Below are positions 4,937-6,583 of a stretch of 6,583 nucleotides of DNA, piece by piece. The notes beneath the pieces were generated by a model that did not search any database, had not been told where the DNA came from, and worked only from the letters and a program-made list of their open reading frames with translations. How positions within the stretch are numbered: the first letter of the stretch is position 1; each line of letters begins with the position of its first letter. Source of the stretch: Adhaeribacter sp. (lineage in GTDB: Bacteria > Bacteroidota > Bacteroidia > Cytophagales > Hymenobacteraceae); NCBI GenBank assembly GCA_028288395.1, contig JAQBNV010000518.1, positions 1-6,583 of the forward strand, written 5' to 3'. A program made the translations under genes and the position numbers.

Positions 4937-6370
4937 ATGAATCAGAAAGATAAGCACCCAAATAGCAGAAGAGATTTTATTAAAAAGGCGGCGAAAAGTG
5001 CTTTTGTTACTTCGGTTGCTATTACGGGCTTTCCCACTATTGTGCCAGCTTCCGTGTTTGGTAAATATGCGCCCAGCAATAGAATTAATATTGGGCAAAT
5101 TGGTTGCGGCCGTATTGCCCGTACGCATGATTTGGCAGAAACCTTTAAATACGATGTGGCGCACATTATGGCCATTGCCGATGTAGATCGAAACCGGCTG
5201 CAAGGGGGCAAGCAAATGATTGAAAGTTGGTATGCCAAAAAAACGGGTAAGGCCAATTACCTGGATGTTAAAACCTACGATGATTATCATGTGCTGCTAG
5301 CTAATAAAGATATTGATGCCGTCATCATTAGTACGCCTGATCATTGGCATGCCCAGCCAGCCATAGAGGCGGCTCAGGCCGGAAAACATATTTACTTACA
5401 GAAACCAACCTCCCTCACAATTGAGGAAGGCCGGCAGATGAGCGACATGGTTCGTAAATCGGGCGTAACGTTTCAGTTGGGTAGCCAGCAGCGTTCCGTT
5501 ACGCCTTGGCCGCAGTTTAAAAAAGCTTGCGAACTGGTCCGGAACGGCCGCATAGGCAAGGTGCATACGGTTCGTATTGGCCTGCCTTCGGACCCGGCCG
5601 GTGGAAACACAAGTGAAATGCCCATACCGGAAAATCTGAACTACGACATGTGGCTGGGCTCCACGCCCTATATTTATTATACCCAGGACCGGGTTCATTC
5701 CCAATCCGGCCCTAATTCGCGCGGCGGGTGGCTGCGCTGTGAGCAATTTGGCGCTGGTATGATTACCGGTTGGGGCGTACACCACATCGATATTGCGCAT
5801 TGGGGCATGAACACCGAAATGACCGGGCCAATAGAAATTGAAGCCACGGCTGAATTTCCTAAAACCGGTTTGTGGAATGTACACGGGGATTATGAAGTAC
5901 AGGCCAAGTACGCCAATGGCGTTAATATGATAATGAGCAGCAAATATCCGAATGGTATCCGTTTTGAAGGCAGCGATGGCTGGATTTTTGTTTCGCGCGG
6001 CGATGTGGCCGTTACCGCTTCTGACCCCACGTCCGGGAAAGCCGAAAACAACGCTTTACAAGCCAGCGACCCTAAGATTCTGACATCGGTAATAAACGCC
6101 AACGAGATACACCTATACGAAAGCCAGGAACAGCATGGCAACTGGCTTGATTGTATTCAGAGCAAAAAAGCAACCATTAGCCCGGCCGAAGTAGCCCACC
6201 GTTCCTGTAGCGCTTGTCTGTTAGCCCACGCCGCTATGAAAACACCCGGTAAGCTGTTTTGGGATCCGAAAAAAGAAGTTTTTAAAAATAGTACAGAAGC
6301 AAATAAGCTATTATCCCGGCCCCAGCGGTACCCGTATGGCACCAATTATGTTGTAAATAAGAAGAGCTGA
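4937..6370 (+). CDS. Gfo/Idh/MocA-family oxidoreductase, Tat-exported
   Basis: A 477-residue NAD(P)-binding oxidoreductase of the Gfo/Idh/MocA family, which oxidises or reduces hydroxyls of sugars, inositols and derivatives. It begins with a textbook Tat signal: SRRDFIKKAA (10-19), a hydrophobic stretch (SAFVTSVAITGF) and VPAS, so it should be exported folded with its cofactor bound, as in glucose-fructose oxidoreductase. The Rossmann nucleotide loop is NIGQIGCGRIA (51-61; G56-C-G58). STPDHWHA (132-139) follows the fourth strand, and YLQKP (153-157) holds the family lysine K156, here in QKP rather than the usual EKP. In the C-terminal alpha/beta domain, GWGVHHIDIAHW (278-289) supplies the conserved G280-x-H282-x-x-D285. 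The C-terminal domain is long, as in the exported Bacteroidota branch. It is separated from the GMC gene by 279 bases and probably has its own promoter. Substrate unknown; work on the same sugar derivatives as the GMC enzyme is an inference from position and shared export. A glycosidase role as in the related GH109 enzymes cannot be excluded. Confidence 0.9.
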   Translation: MNQKDKHPNSRRDFIKKAAKSAFVTSVAITGFPTIVPASVFGKYAPSNRINIGQIGCGRIARTHDLAETFKYDVAHIMAIADVDRNRLQGGKQMIESWYAKKTGKANYLDVKTYDDYHVLLANKDIDAVIISTPDHWHAQPAIEAAQAGKHIYLQKPTSLTIEEGRQMSDMVRKSGVTFQLGSQQRSVTPWPQFKKACELVRNGRIGKVHTVRIGLPSDPAGGNTSEMPIPENLNYDMWLGSTPYIYYTQDRVHSQSGPNSRGGWLRCEQFGAGMITGWGVHHIDIAHWGMNTEMTGPIEIEATAEFPKTGLWNVHGDYEVQAKYANGVNMIMSSKYPNGIRFEGSDGWIFVSRGDVAVTASDPTSGKAENNALQASDPKILTSVINANEIHLYESQEQHGNWLDCIQSKKATISPAEVAHRSCSACLLAHAAMKTPGKLFWDPKKEVFKNSTEANKLLSRPQRYPYGTNYVVNKKS

Positions 6371-6455
6371 CCCGAAAAGAGAGGTGACCGGATGCTGGTT
6401 GGTTAGAGTTGCGGTAATAACGCCAGGGCAGGCGTCTACTTAAAATCCTGAAAAT

Positions 6456-6501
6456 TAAATGAAAAAAGAACAGAATGTAAATCCTGTTCTTTTTTCATTT
6501 A
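6456..6501. terminator. Intrinsic terminator hairpin, probably bidirectional
   Basis: TAAATGAAAAAAGAACAG (6456-6473) and CTGTTCTTTTTTCATTTA (6484-6501) form a perfect 18-bp stem with a 10-base loop. The A-run on one arm and T-run on the other give a U-rich descending arm on either strand. It lies 85 bases after the Gfo/Idh/MocA stop codon and would also serve a gene converging from the right. Confidence 0.8.
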
Positions 6502-6515
6502 GTAGTACGTGTGAT

Positions 6516-6556
6516 TGGTAGTATCCTTCTAAATTAATTTGCGGAAGATACTACCA
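6516..6556. repeat. Inverted repeat near the right edge
   Basis: TGGTAGTATC (6516-6525) pairs with GATACTACCA (6547-6556). The stem can extend inward by TTC/GAA after a bulged C, leaving an AT-rich loop around AAATTAATTT. It could be a second terminator element or overlap the end of a gene on the minus strand. The flanks continue past the window, so an element boundary cannot be judged. Confidence 0.45.
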
Positions 6557-6583
6557 GGAATTTAAAGGAGTATTTCTGTTCCG
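6534..6583 (-). CDS. Possible C-terminal end of a convergent gene (partial)
   Basis: On the minus strand, one frame is open from the window edge to a TAA at 6536-6534 and reads EQKYSFKFLVVSSAN. The other minus-strand frames close quickly. A T-rich bidirectional hairpin lies just beyond the stop (6456-6501), as expected for two converging genes. Fifteen residues allow no family assignment. Confidence 0.22.
   Translation of the reverse strand, partial: EQKYSFKFLVVSSAN

Noticed and set aside
4889..5290. Minus-strand open frame covering the promoter and start of the Gfo/Idh/MocA gene
   Set aside because: It is antisense to the Tat signal and Rossmann motif, and its translation shows no domain.
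5396..5884. 162-codon minus-strand open frame inside the Gfo/Idh/MocA gene
   Set aside because: It is antisense to conserved family motifs and its composition is typical of a shadow frame.
4937..6370. Naming the Gfo/Idh/MocA protein as a GH109 glycosidase or as inositol 2-dehydrogenase
   Set aside because: The family is clear but no residue pattern visible by eye separates these functions, so a specific enzyme name would be a guess.
1..6583. CRISPR arrays, tRNA or rRNA genes, insertion sequences
   Set aside because: No regularly spaced repeats, cloverleaf-like segments, rRNA motifs or transposase coding were seen on either strand.

Overview
The window looks like chromosomal DNA from a Bacteroidota bacterium, probably of the Cytophagales/Hymenobacteraceae type (Adhaeribacter- or Hymenobacter-like). 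This is judged from the protein families, from AT-rich gaps between moderately GC-rich genes, and from the lack of clear Shine-Dalgarno sequences. The taxonomic call is an inference from general appearance, not from a marker gene. All five well-supported genes lie on the + strand.

Layout. Positions 1-432 hold only a possible tail of an upstream gene and short open stretches that may be decayed coding DNA. A secreted outer-membrane beta-barrel protein (433-1101) follows. Next is a gap rich in complementary segments (1131-1260), then a short secreted or membrane-anchored N-acetylmuramoyl-L-alanine amidase (1291-1890). A 491-base AT-rich gap (1891-2381) with a palindrome and short repeats leads to a two-gene unit. 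That unit is a gluconate 2-dehydrogenase subunit 3-like small subunit with a twin-arginine-like leader (2382-2927), and, 17 bases later, a GMC-family flavoprotein dehydrogenase without its own leader (2945-4657). A gap with a perfect 20-bp inverted repeat (4769-4824) separates these from a Tat-exported Gfo/Idh/MocA-family oxidoreductase (4937-6370). The window ends with an intrinsic-terminator-like hairpin (6456-6501), a second inverted repeat, and possibly the last codons of a convergent gene.

How the genes may work together. The small subunit and the GMC protein match the two-subunit core of membrane-associated sugar dehydrogenases (gluconate, fructose, FAD-glucose and glucoside-3-dehydrogenase types). 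In those enzymes the flavoprotein is carried across the membrane by the Tat signal of the small subunit. The GMC protein has a C-x5-C-x3-C-P cluster at residues 232-243, the arrangement I recall for the [3Fe-4S] ligands of FAD-glucose dehydrogenase. The downstream Gfo/Idh/MocA protein also carries a canonical Tat motif, so all three oxidoreductase components are predicted to act outside the cytoplasm. A role in oxidising sugars or glycosides, possibly through 3-keto intermediates as in LacABC-type systems, is plausible but not shown. No cytochrome c subunit, hydrolase or transporter is present here. The barrel protein and the amidase appear unrelated to this set.

I see no wholly new system. 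The most interesting points are the exported dehydrogenase pair with its putative iron-sulfur motif, the neighbouring exported Gfo/Idh/MocA enzyme with QKP in place of EKP, and several unexplained inverted repeats.
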